A stretch of 64,000 bases of DNA from the NCBI GenBank assembly GCA_034190875.2, contig CM067354.1, positions 71,419,788 to 71,483,787 on the forward strand, written 5' to 3'. Both the position numbers and the translations under genes were made by a program. Shown one piece after another: positions 32,503-42,180 of the stretch. Below the pieces are notes generated by a model. It did no database searches. It saw only the letters and a list, made by a program, of their open reading frames with translations, and was not told the origin of the DNA. Each line of letters starts with the position of its first letter. The first letter of the stretch is position 1. Source of the stretch: Urechis unicinctus (Eukaryota > Annelida > Polychaeta > Xenopneusta > Urechidae).

Positions 32503-35500
32503 TTATTTACTTGCCAGATGTTGTCGAATTATCCCTGCGCTAGCGAGAACCGCTGTGCGCTGGATGTTTCCGACCAACCGTTTCTTGTCTCTTACCAGAG
32601 GAAATCCTTCCAGCTCCTTCTCTAAGCTGTCTACGTTGCCTAGGTTCCCGACCACTATGGGCACAACTTGTGTGGTATAGCCAGATGTCCTGGCCATATC
32701 TGCTGCTAGCTCGAAGTATCGTGCTCGCTTCTCTGCAGTTCGGTCATGCACCAGGTGGTCGAGTGCCACAGCGATTTCGACAATGTAGATCCGGCGCTCT
32801 TTCTTGTCCCAGAGCAATAAATCGGGTCTTCGGTGCTCGATCCGCTTTGTGGTTTTCAGACATATGTCCCAGACTAGTTTGTACTCTTCATTTTCTACTA
32901 CATCTGGTACTTCTGTCCAACTCCCTTTGGCGGGGGCTCCTACTAGCCCTGTCTCTGTTGCTAGCTGGTACTGGACCTGTCTACATACTGAGTCATGCTT
33001 CTCTTTGTAGGTCGAGAAGTTATGGGAAGGGCATTTTGCCAAGATGTGGTCAAGGGTTTCTTGTCCCTCTTTGCACACCCTGCACGTTGTTGAGCCTTGG
33101 TACACCCCTATCTTCTTGCAGTGTACTCTTGTTCGAGTCACGTGGTCCTGTGCCGCCAATATGTAGGCTGCTGACCTAGCGTCAACTCTCCCCTCCTTCA
33201 ACCATCTGTACGTTTCGTCCGAGACACATGTTTTCCTGAACTCACCATGCTGTTTGTTCGCTCGGAACTCCAGCCATTCTGTCTTTTGTTCTGCCCTGAG
33301 CTTTTTGGTTGTTGGAATCTCTTCCAGTACTGGAACTGGACCCTGAGCCTTCCATACCTTCTTCGCTCTTTGCAGCAGAGTTGCTCTGTCAGGTAGTCTC
33401 TTACACATGCTCTCGAGTACGTCTCGCACTTCTAGTATCAATGGGTCTAGGCTCCCTAGAACGTATCTAGACAGGGAAGCTAAAGCCACTTGGTATTCAA
33501 CCCTGAGGCTCTTGAACCCCCATCCGCCCAGGTCTCCCTTCAAGTAGTAGTGGTCCCTGCTTGTACCGAAGAACCAGGCCCAGTTATCGGACATTATCTT
33601 TCTCGCTGCGATTTCTAGTTCATCTAACTGCTTGAGGTTCCATGCCCCTGTTGCCAGGGTGTATGCTAGTTTGCCGACTGCCCTCCAGTTGTAGGCCAAC
33701 GCTTTGTTGCGGACGTTCAGTTTTGACTTGAATATCCGCTCGACATCAGCCTTAAACTCTGTGGCTAGTCTGCCCGTCACTTCTTCTTCCGCTATCTCAA
33801 GCAGTTGTGGAACCCCCATGTAGGTATAGGAGTCCCCCTTCTTCAATACTCGCAGCCCTTCTAGTCCTTTAACTTGGTCCTTCCCACTGTCGACTTTCCC
33901 ACGGGTCAGCCTGGCGGTAGCGCATTTTTCCATTCCTAAGCGCATTCCGATGGCCTTTGATACGCGGACTACTGTCGACTGAAACGCCGGAGCTTGGCTC
34001 GGGTCGGTCCAGATCTTCAGGTCGTCCATGTAGAACGCATGATTGACCGGACCTCCGTTAGACCCTCTGCATTTATATCCTTGCAGTTTGTTCAGAGCCT
34101 CACTCAGGGGTGCGATGGTTAGGCAGAAGGCTACTGGGGCAAAGGCGTCGCCTTGGAATAGCCCCCTTTTGTACTTCACCTCAGCCGTTTCTTCCATCTT
34201 TTTCCCCTCCCTCACTACATACCGAGTTTTCCACTTCCCTATAATCTCCGTGAGTGTTCGAGTAAACCATGCCGACAATCCTAACCCTTCACACGCCTTC
34301 AGTAACCACACATGCGGGACCATATCGTATGCCTTCTTGAAGTCGTACCACATGACTTGAAGGTTTTTCCTTCCCATCTTTGCGTCGCTGACCATCATCT
34401 GATCAACTAGCAAACAATCGTATGTTCCCCTTTGTCGCTTCCTTAACGCGCGCTGATTTATTGGAAGCACCTCCTCCTGAATAAGGAAGGTGGTAAGGTA
34501 CCTCGCCATGGCGCTCGTCAGGAATTTGTATATGGTGTTCAGGCATGCTATTGGCCGGTAGTTGGCCGGTTCGCTCGGGTCACCCTTCTTATAGATCAGT
34601 GTGCTCCTTCCTTCGCAGAGCCACTCTGGTATTGGTAAGTCACCCGACAGGAAACCTGTGACGATGACTCTGAGGGCCTTGTTTGCCCCTGGGATCCGCT
34701 TCCACCAGAAGTTTCGAACCCCGTCGGGACCTGGCGCTTTCCACGGTTTGGCTTCCTTGACCATTCTTTCCCATATTTTATCCGTTAGTAGCTCTGAGAC
34801 TTCCGGACGCCACCGAGAACCGGCTTTGCCTTTCTGATCTTCGAGCCACTCTTTCACTTCTATGGTCATTGCTTCTGCCTCTCCCGTGTTTCCGACAATA
34901 TTTCCCCAAAACTCTTCGATTTGAGCGACTTGGGGTGTTCCCTCTGGAATCACTGGTGGGTCGTCGAGGACCTTCGGCCCTTCGAGTGTGAACCTACGGT
35001 TGATGGTCTTACGTTCTTCTCGGAGGTCGGACTGTTTCTTTTCGAACGCTCTAGCCTTCAGCTTAGATAGCAGTTCCTCTCGCAGTCGCATAAGTCTGGC
35101 GTTCGACTTCCCTCCTGCCAGTTTCGCCAGCTGGCCTAAGATCCATCTTTGTTTTGGCGTTCCGGTCTGCTCGTTTCTACGCCTCCGTAGTTCTTGGTCT
35201 ACCCACCCGATCTTCTTTCGGGTATCCGCGATCACCGTGCCGTAACCTTTGTCAGCTGGGCGGGGTCGGGTATCCGACCTTCGTTTGCCGTTTCCCTCTA
35301 GCTGGCCTAGTGCAAATTGAGCCGCCGTGTAGGTGGCCGCACTGAGCTCCTCTGGGGTCTGAGCTGATTTGTTCCAGTATTCACTGAATAGCTCATTTGC
35401 TTTTGCTAGTCGGGTTTCGTCAACGATTTCGCCCTTCTTGCCGACGGGTCGTCTCTTCATTTCCTGTAGGTTACGTTGAACTGCAGAGTGAAACAATTCC

Positions 35501-36240
35501 TTCAAGGGACATGAGTCACAGTCCATGGTCAGTGATGTGGTTGGTTCCTCTATGCTACCTACAACTCTTCTTGTACTGACCGGTTCTATCGTACTTCCGG
35601 TTGCAGTACTTGTACTTGTACCTGTCGGTTCTTCTGTACTACCGACCTCGATACTTGTACTGGCTGGTTCTTCCGTACTACCAGCCTCTATGGTTTGCTC
35701 CGGGACTTCGTCAGCTTGGCTCTCACCTTCTCTTTGTCCTCTTCGTTCGACCTCCCCCGTAGGTTCAGTCTCTCTATTCTCACTTTCGAGAGCTTCACTG
35801 GCGATCCGAGTCCCTTCCTCTTCCTTTTCTCCTTCCTCCTCTACCACTCCGGTCCCACACCATCTGTGCAATACCTCGCTTCCTTTTCCCAGCATTTCGG
35901 CTGGTACCCCGTCGGGGTATTTTTTGTTACTGCGGCGGTACTGCGATATTAAGCTATGGGGTTCTCTTGTACCCGTCCACCTAGGGTACTTTTTCAGCCA
36001 TGCTTCTTTGAGGTGTCTACCGGAGCATTTTCCTTCTTTGCCTAAGTCGTTTCCAAGCGAGAGTAGCTCATCGATGAGCGCCATTGGCCAGCTTCGTGCA
36101 AGGCCAACGGATTTCTGACCCGTCCGGCCACCACCCGTTTTTATCTTGGCTTCTGGAGCCGTTTCATTCCCCCCGGGTGGGGCTCCTACAACGCTACAGT
36201 CCGTTCGGCCGTCCCAATTAAGGGTAGGCCTGCCGTTCAA
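32503..36240 (-). CDS. Retrotransposon polyprotein: RT and restriction-like endonuclease
   Basis: A 1245-codon uninterrupted frame. Residues about 100-250 are low complexity, with repeated Ser/Thr/Glu-Pro units. A CDSCPLKELFH stretch follows near residue 240. The RT spans about residues 490-760: WKAPGPDG block, first catalytic Asp in YDFKKAYD (about residue 632) and YMDD (about residue 737; Met instead of the usual Ala). A CCHC zinc finger (C-x2-C-x8-H-x4-C) lies near residues 1051-1068, and a restriction-like endonuclease signature (RPDLLLWD, then IVEIAV) near 1137-1155. Frame 36240 starts at TTG and stays open to the element's edge; the first ATG is codon 53 (36084). RLE elements often lack a clear AUG. 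All expected residues look intact. Confidence 0.9.
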   Translation of the reverse strand: MNGRPTLNWDGRTDCSVVGAPPGGNETAPEAKIKTGGGRTGQKSVGLARSWPMALIDELLSLGNDLGKEGKCSGRHLKEAWLKKYPRWTGTREPHSLISQYRRSNKKYPDGVPAEMLGKGSEVLHRWCGTGVVEEEGEKEEEGTRIASEALESENRETEPTGEVERRGQREGESQADEVPEQTIEAGSTEEPASTSIEVGSTEEPTGTSTSTATGSTIEPVSTRRVVGSIEEPTTSLTMDCDSCPLKELFHSAVQRNLQEMKRRPVGKKGEIVDETRLAKANELFSEYWNKSAQTPEELSAATYTAAQFALGQLEGNGKRRSDTRPRPADKGYGTVIADTRKKIGWVDQELRRRRNEQTGTPKQRWILGQLAKLAGGKSNARLMRLREELLSKLKARAFEKKQSDLREERKTINRRFTLEGPKVLDDPPVIPEGTPQVAQIEEFWGNIVGNTGEAEAMTIEVKEWLEDQKGKAGSRWRPEVSELLTDKIWERMVKEAKPWKAPGPDGVRNFWWKRIPGANKALRVIVTGFLSGDLPIPEWLCEGRSTLIYKKGDPSEPANYRPIACLNTIYKFLTSAMARYLTTFLIQEEVLPINQRALRKRQRGTYDCLLVDQMMVSDAKMGRKNLQVMWYDFKKAYDMVPHVWLLKACEGLGLSAWFTRTLTEIIGKWKTRYVVREGKKMEETAEVKYKRGLFQGDAFAPVAFCLTIAPLSEALNKLQGYKCRGSNGGPVNHAFYMDDLKIWTDPSQAPAFQSTVVRVSKAIGMRLGMEKCATARLTRGKVDSGKDQVKGLEGLRVLKKGDSYTYMGVPQLLEIAEEEVTGRLATEFKADVERIFKSKLNVRNKALAYNWRAVGKLAYTLATGAWNLKQLDELEIAARKIMSDNWAWFFGTSRDHYYLKGDLGGWGFKSLRVEYQVALASLSRYVLGSLDPLILEVRDVLESMCKRLPDRATLLQRAKKVWKAQGPVPVLEEIPTTKKLRAEQKTEWLEFRANKQHGEFRKTCVSDETYRWLKEGRVDARSAAYILAAQDHVTRTRVHCKKIGVYQGSTTCRVCKEGQETLDHILAKCPSHNFSTYKEKHDSVCRQVQYQLATETGLVGAPAKGSWTEVPDVVENEEYKLVWDICLKTTKRIEHRRPDLLLWDKKERRIYIVEIAVALDHLVHDRTAEKRARYFELAADMARTSGYTTQVVPIVVGNLGNVDSLEKELEGFPLVRDKKRLVGNIQRTAVLASAGIIRQHLASK

Positions 36241-36271
36241 TAAGACGTCATCAATTCTAATTAGTCTTATT

Positions 36272-36285
36272 ATACATTGAAATAT
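36272..36285. repeat. Target-site duplication, copy 2
   Basis: ATACATTGAAATAT, identical to 32344-32357. Confidence 0.9.
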
Positions 36286-39199
36286 ACTTTCTAGTCCGGC
36301 TGTTCCCGTTTTCTGGTGTACAAGGCGTTAACTCTATTAACCGTTATTTCTAACAAATAAAAACGATTGCGCTTTAACTGTTCACCGTTTTAAATGCATC
36401 AAAATTGCATTCAACTTGCAGCTTTGGGCACGCGATAACTTTATTGCGGATAATGTTTGTGCATATTCTTTGTGCCAAAACGACAGTTTTACCCATCTGT
36501 TCATAATTGATCGTATTTTACATGTTGTGGCTTACTTTTCAAGTGTATCATAATTTGCATCATTACACCGATATCTGATCATTGGTCTTCTGTTTGTTTG
36601 AAATGAATCGGTCCATCATATATTCTTTCATAAGTAGGAAATGCTTTCGCGATATGATTCGAATAAACTAGGGGTTGTATATTTGATAATTTATGCTAAC
36701 TTATGTCTATGATTTGTTGATATGAAACAAACAGATAAATAAACATAGCAAGAGCTCATAAACTACGGAATTATAATTGACCTGCCTTGTCATATTGTTT
36801 TCACATTATTTCAAATGTGCCGACATCTGACCGGCAGCATTGTAATGTTATTTCAAACAGTTTGAGGTTCATAAACTATATATGCTATTACCCACTACTG
36901 GTACTTTAATTGAAAATACGATTGACTGATGTACATTAACATATAACAGACAGCATTCTTTGCTAATAACAGTTCATTTCTGAACCATACCTGATGAATA
37001 TTCAGGATGCCCATCAGATTATTGATGCGAACAAAAAACGAAGACCTTAAAATCAAAACATGGGTGCACATGCTTTGACGCGTACATTTCGCGGAATGTG
37101 ATTTTATGACAACAACCACATGGCATGCTACATCGGGATTGTTGACCTATCACGTGGTCTACGTAAACATCATACAGCCTTTCCAGTTCCATAATACTGA
37201 TGCTTCGAGTACTGTTTCCGGTCATGACAAGGGAGAGAAAGCCATTAAACCCAAATATCTGCGTTTTCCGCAGGTACACCAATAATTGCTTTTTACATAT
37301 AGTTGCCACAGGGAAAGCGTAGACATTATCACAGTGGAATAGTTCAATCGTGTGGATGAAAAATAGTCCTCCCTCTAAACCATAATATATTCACAGAGTT
37401 ACAGTAATGCGTTTCGACCTATAACAGCTCTGTGCTATCCTCATGCTCTGAACACTTCCAGTGCTCGACTTGAATGTGTTGTAGGTTCTACTTACTGGTT
37501 CTAGCTTCCCCGTGAACAAGTAAGGATGTGCATACAACTGATGCCAGTATTGATCTCCTGTCCATTATGTTTGGAATGTAACCTATTCAGGATGCACCTT
37601 GATTATACTGTAAAGCTGCACGTTTCAACTAAGTGAAGGAATCTACTTTGTCTAACCCTTCTTACGTGCGGTAGGAAACCAACCACCACTACAGCCGGAT
37701 TGGTGTAGCGATGGAAACAACTTACCTCAATCGCGATGCAGGGTTTATTCATTGCATGGAGCGTTGTATTGTTTAGGAAGTCTCGTCATAGCCGGGTGAT
37801 CAATGCATTCGCATAGGGTCGGGATGGGCCGAGTTTTTGGGAAAATGTAACCGGCTACCTGCGCCGTGTATGTATGTACAGAGAACTTCCTTTTGACATA
37901 TTGTTGACGGAGTATCTGGAATATCATTCAACTTGATATAACCGTAGAAATAAGGTTGATATAAAATTGGCACAAGCAAATAAACGTTTACATTTCCGGG
38001 AATACTATTTCCCGCCACTCATTATTGCTACATAAATAATGAAAGGGTCCAGTATGCTTTGACGAGTGTCTCCTGTAAACAATATGATTTTTATTGTCAC
38101 TTTACATTGGTTCAGTTCCAGAATATGCATGGATGCATTGGCAAGCAGGCGCATTACTGAGAGTCTGAAGAAAATATGGCAAAATAATTATTATTGTTCC
38201 ACAGCCATTGAGGCTTTAATCTGTGTCAGAAAATATGATATGTTGCACAACACAATTCTCAGAAGTAGCAATCCACACGGCAGGTGTTATCGATTGATGA
38301 CGTCATCGTCCGGGGGTCGAATAGGACCACTATATCCTCTTCCATGTCGTTGGAGGCGATCAATGGAGGATAACCTGTTTAAGGTGGGTTGGTGTACTTG
38401 TTCCGTTTATTGGGGGTGGGGAGGGGGTAACCTGAATATTTCTGATTGTGTCATTAATTGACCCATATATCTGTCGGGGGTAGAGGGGGGGGGGGTGATA
38501 AACAAGACTTAGACCACCGGGAAGCACAAGTTAATTGATATGTATTGAATTGGTTCCTCAAAAAGATCCCGGGGTTATTGAGTGCATTGAAAATACTGCC
38601 CATTTATCTGCATTAATCTACTTCCCATTGTGTCAAATCTGCCATTATAGGACAGCACAGTTGTTAGCAAGAAATAAGGTGATGTATCATATTTCTCGTT
38701 ATATGGTCCTTGCTTTAAGTCATTACCAGTGGTGCTGGTCGTGTAGAGCTGGCTAAGTCTACCAGTTTTCATCCTGCTTGTCCGACTCTGTAATGTAGCC
38801 AAAATGCATAACATGACACTTGAGAAGCCAGTCTTGGTGTGTGCCATACAGAGCTGCTTATTACGTCTACAAAGTTCGCTTGCAGGAATAATGGAAGATC
38901 ATTCGATCAATCACTGTGATGATAGACAAAATGAAGCTCAGCTCGGTAGAAGCACACGTTCTATCGCGCCCTCTCTAGTTGGATTTGCAATACTAATCTT
39001 GTAATCAACCTACAATAGCTCTGAGAAGCCATGTAATTGTTATGTAGAAGTGGAGGAGGTTGATTATTTCATGAAGCATCACCCTTTCTGCACTGTGCCT
39101 TTATTGTATTCCTGTATTCAATTAAAGACCCCACGCTCTAAGCAACATTGGCCGATTAATTGACCTACAGTATGAAGTGTAAAAATTAATGTACTTTCG
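36286..39199. other. Arm sequence without a recognisable gene
   Basis: Mirror of 8202-11430. AT-rich, no coding signature. It includes the truncated SINE-like core (38312-38395) beside the 229-bp gap relative to the left arm (junction about 38308-38311). Confidence 0.6.
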
Positions 39200-39414
39200 G
39201 TCGAATTGTGAATCAGGCACGTCATGGTTGCATGGAGCTATACAATTGGGAATCAGGCACGTCATGGTTGCATGGAGCTATATATACAATTGGGAATCAG
39301 GCACGTCATGGTTGCATGGAGCTATATATACAATTGGGAATCAGGCACGTCATGGTTGCATGGAGCTATACAATTGGTAATCAGACACGTCATGGTTGCA
39401 TGGAGCTATACAAT
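39200..39414 (-). repeat. 40-bp minisatellite, right palindrome end
   Basis: About five copies of the unit containing AATCAGGCACGTCATGGTTG, the reverse complement of the left array (7873-8201). Two copies carry an extra TATATA. The two arrays have changed copy number independently. Confidence 0.9.
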
Positions 39415-39736
39415 CCAAGCAAATATGTGACAGGTATTTGCTTTGATCATGAGATTGTGATCTATAAAATCCCAAAAAGTTATGCTCCGTCTATGATACC
39501 CGATCGAAATATATACAAACTTAGCCTGATTGACTTACCACAGCTCATTTCCGATAATAGGACCGTTTTTGCTAGTGTCTCTTGATCGTGAATTAACACA
39601 AAGTGTCATTCGTCTGAAATTGCCACCGAAAATGAACAGTCACTTCAGCATCTGGATTTTGTGCAGTTAGAGAATAATGAGGATTCTGAACCCTCGCAAC
39701 TAAACCGGACAGGAAATAGTTCTAGCTCGTGTATGA
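39415..39736. other. Palindrome edge and short unique flank
   Basis: 39415-39587 still mirrors 7668-7872. Unrelated unique DNA follows to 39736. No gene seen. Confidence 0.6.
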
Positions 39737-40151
39737 TATGCTACGTGGTGATTGGACTCCTAACGTGATGACTGTTATATGATTGCTACGTGGTGATTGG
39801 ACGCCTAACGTGTTGACTGTTATATGATTGCTACGTGGTGATTGGACGCCTAACGTGATGACTGTTATATGATTGCTACGTGGTGATTGGACGCCTAACG
39901 TGATGACTGTTATATGATTGCTACGTGGTGATTGGACGCCTAACGTGATTACTGTTATATGATTGCTACGTGGTGATTGGACGCCTAACGTGATGACTGT
40001 TATATGATTGCTACGTGGTGATTGGACGCCTAACGTGATGACTGTTATATGATTGCTACGTGGTGATTGGACGCCTAACGTGATTACTGTTATATGATTT
40101 CTACGTGGTGATTGGACGCCTAACGTTATGACTGTTATATGATTGCTACGT
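39737..40151. repeat. 45-bp minisatellite
   Basis: About nine near-perfect copies of a 45-bp unit containing TGACTGTTATATGATTGC and TACGTGGTGATTGGACGCC. Since 45 is a multiple of three, the minus strand is open for 157 codons with a 15-residue repeat. I regard this frame as a by-product. Confidence 0.9.
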
Positions 40152-40875
40152 GCATTCTCCAGCAAGTCTACGCGCCAATATGCACAGTTAGACAAAGGCG
40201 AAAATATACCCCTAGATCAGCAAGACGGATATGTTATTCGTTGGTATATATTTCCAGACAACGGATAATTTGGACACTGACTTGAGACCAGTATATATCA
40301 GATTTATGAGCTGAAATGAGCTCATACGGGATTGGTGTTATTCATCATTCATTATGTAAAAAGCTACACAGTCGAGTAAATTATTGCTCATAAGCACAGA
40401 TCAGCTCTGTATAATCGATATTTAATGTTATCAATATGATGGAAAACACGAAAGGCACAAATGGACAGCGTAATTACACGGGAAACACTGCATTACTTCG
40501 TGTACATTCATATAGAGTTGCGCAATAGCCGGAGGTGTTGGCGAGTTGTCATCAATACAGGTTATCAGGTAAGAGGAACGGGCTACAACAACACTCATTG
40601 GTAGCTGATAGACGACTGAGCTGATGAAGATATCGACACAAACAGAAACTTGATTGAATTAGATCGTCCAATGTAATGATCAGAATATCAATATGAATAT
40701 TTTGCCTTTAGACCATATATTCAAGCACCCCCTCAGAGAAACATCTGCTTTGATAGCCAGAGAGGAGTTGAAAGCCATCCTTGTAGTGTAGTGGCTGCAC
40801 TGGTCGAGCTTGTTGGAAGCTGGTGCCCATGCTTGTGGTATCATGCCTGCTCTGTTGGTATACTTGCCGTATGCT
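40152..40875. other. Unique sequence, no gene seen
   Basis: AT-rich with no tandem repeat. Frames on the minus strand (41153-40680) cross the C-rich tract and are not protein-like. Confidence 0.5.
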
Positions 40876-40940
40876 GCCCCCACCCCCACCCCCCACCCCC
40901 CACCCCCCCCCCCACCCCCCCCCCACACCCCACTTGGTGA
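40876..40940 (-). repeat. C-rich (CCCCCAC)n tract, G-quadruplex candidate
   Basis: About 60 bp of runs of four or more C separated by A. The minus strand therefore has many G-runs with one-base loops. Confidence 0.85.
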
Positions 40941-41204
40941 GGTGGCTGTAGCCCCGTAGGTTGTAAGTTGGACAACTGTCCATGAGGTATAGTAGAGCGG
41001 ATGATGCCGCTTGCTTGAGTATTGTCTCTTTTGGGTTTCATTGGGTTTCACCAAAATTTCATCCATCTCTTGTATAATAGTGTCTACCACATCACCTTGA
41101 TTAATATCAACTGTGCCATTTTTGAGATAAGTACTGATGTTCGGGAATAACACTCAGCCACCGTCGCAGTTACTCTAAACTCAAAAAAAAACTCTGCTGT
41201 TATA

Positions 41205-41445
41205 AACGCCACACTGCCTGTGGCGCAGTACAAGTTAATGTCACATGAATCGACTGCTGTCGAACAAAACACACACGGCCTGTGGCGCGGTAATGGTTAA
41301 TGTCACATAAATCGACTGCTGTCGAACAAAACAACACACTGCCTGTGGCGCAGTAAAGGATAATGTCACATAAATCGACTGCTGCCGAACAAAACAACAC
41401 ACTGCCTGTGGCGCAGTAAAGGATAATGTCACATAAATCATCACA
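41205..41445. repeat. 63-bp minisatellite
   Basis: About four copies of a unit containing CTGCCTGTGGCGCAGTAA, TAATGTCACATAAATCGACT and CGAACAAAAC, with one-base length differences. Minus-strand frames over it are repeat artefacts. Confidence 0.85.
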
Positions 41446-41699
41446 GCCATCATGATTCATCACCTGTCGATGTAACACCTAGTTGGTGACAGGAGCGATA
41501 ACCACAAATCATCCATTTTATTTCCGCTACAAACTAATCCAACTTGTAAATTGCATGTATGTTGTCACAATTGAAATAGTATTTCTTTAAAAGAAAACCT
41601 TTAAACACACAGTTACGACGATGGAGCTAAGAGTTTTTATCTTCACTAACAACACTTTGGTTGGAGCACTAGCAATGGTCATTATATCAATTATCATGA

Positions 41700-41815
41700 C
41701 CATCGTTATGAACCATGACCAAGTAGCACCATTATGATGCCGCGCCCATTATGATGTCCTGCCATTATGATGTCCCAGTTATTATGATACTGCTGCCATT
41801 ATAATTCCGCTGGGA
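41700..41815. repeat. Short CATTATGATG repeats
   Basis: The words CATTATGATG and ATTATGATAC recur about six times in 110 bp at irregular spacing. Confidence 0.6.
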
Positions 41816-41959
41816 AATGTATCGAGCAGAGATCTGTTTATGCAGTCGTCTTCTAGGATAAATGGAAAAGAAGAAGAACTTACAAGTGGATGCTATGAAT
41901 AAGATTAAAATGCAAATAGCATCCTAGGGCAATTCAACACCAGCCGATTGACTGGACCA

Positions 41960-42180
41960 GGCCATTCCAGCCTCTCGTCTAAGCGAAATCCGAGCCCGAG
42001 TAATGTGTTGCAGACATGTCCCTCAAAAGGACCACTCTACTCAACCACCTGGATCTCATTGTCCACCGACACGAGTCGCAACCCACGGCCAACAGGTTGC
42101 CCCCTATTAGTCGCCTCTCACAACATGCAGGAGGATACAGTGGACCTATACTACCCCCGGACCCACAAGAGGGCATTTAT
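41960..42180 (-). repeat. SINE-like dispersed repeat
   Basis: The last 105 bp (42071-42175) match 9102-9185 and its mirror. The remainder extends to about 41960 without an obvious poly-A. Its GGTCGCCTC/ACAACATG core is of a type I associate with interspersed repeats in molluscs; this was not searched. The 5' and 3' limits are uncertain. Confidence 0.55.

Larger units (their letters stand above)
32358..36271 (-). mobile_element. Full-length RLE-type non-LTR retrotransposon (3914 bp)
   Basis: Bounded by 14-bp direct repeats (32344-32357 and 36272-36285). The empty site is intact in the left arm. It contains one long ORF with an RT and a restriction-like endonuclease. The 5' UTR is short, about 30 bp, and begins and ends with an inverted 8-mer (GTCTTATT at 36264-36271 and AATAAGAC at 36239-36246 on the plus strand). 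The 3' UTR is about 145 bp with a strong hairpin (32427-32452). No poly-A tail is seen, typical of RLE elements. Complete ends and an unbroken ORF indicate a recent insertion. The exact clade (R4, NeSL, Utopia or relatives) cannot be decided without a tree. Confidence 0.9.
22024..39587 (-). repeat. Right arm of the giant inverted repeat
   Basis: Reverse complement of 7668-21729 with scattered substitutions and small indels. It is 3.5 kb longer than the left arm. The excess is a 3914-bp retrotransposon (32358-36271), partly offset by a 229-bp segment found only in the left arm (9171-9399) and fewer minisatellite units. The inner boundary is TGTTTGGTC at 22024-22032. The outer boundary is GTGTCTCTTGATC at 39575-39587, after which left and right flanks are unrelated. 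Confidence 0.95.

Noticed and set aside
32670-36118. Plus-strand frames of 60-197 codons over the retrotransposon
   Set aside because: Antisense shadows of the 1245-codon minus-strand ORF.
39737-40151. CRISPR-like array
   Set aside because: Units are contiguous 45-bp tandem copies without unique spacers, in eukaryotic DNA.
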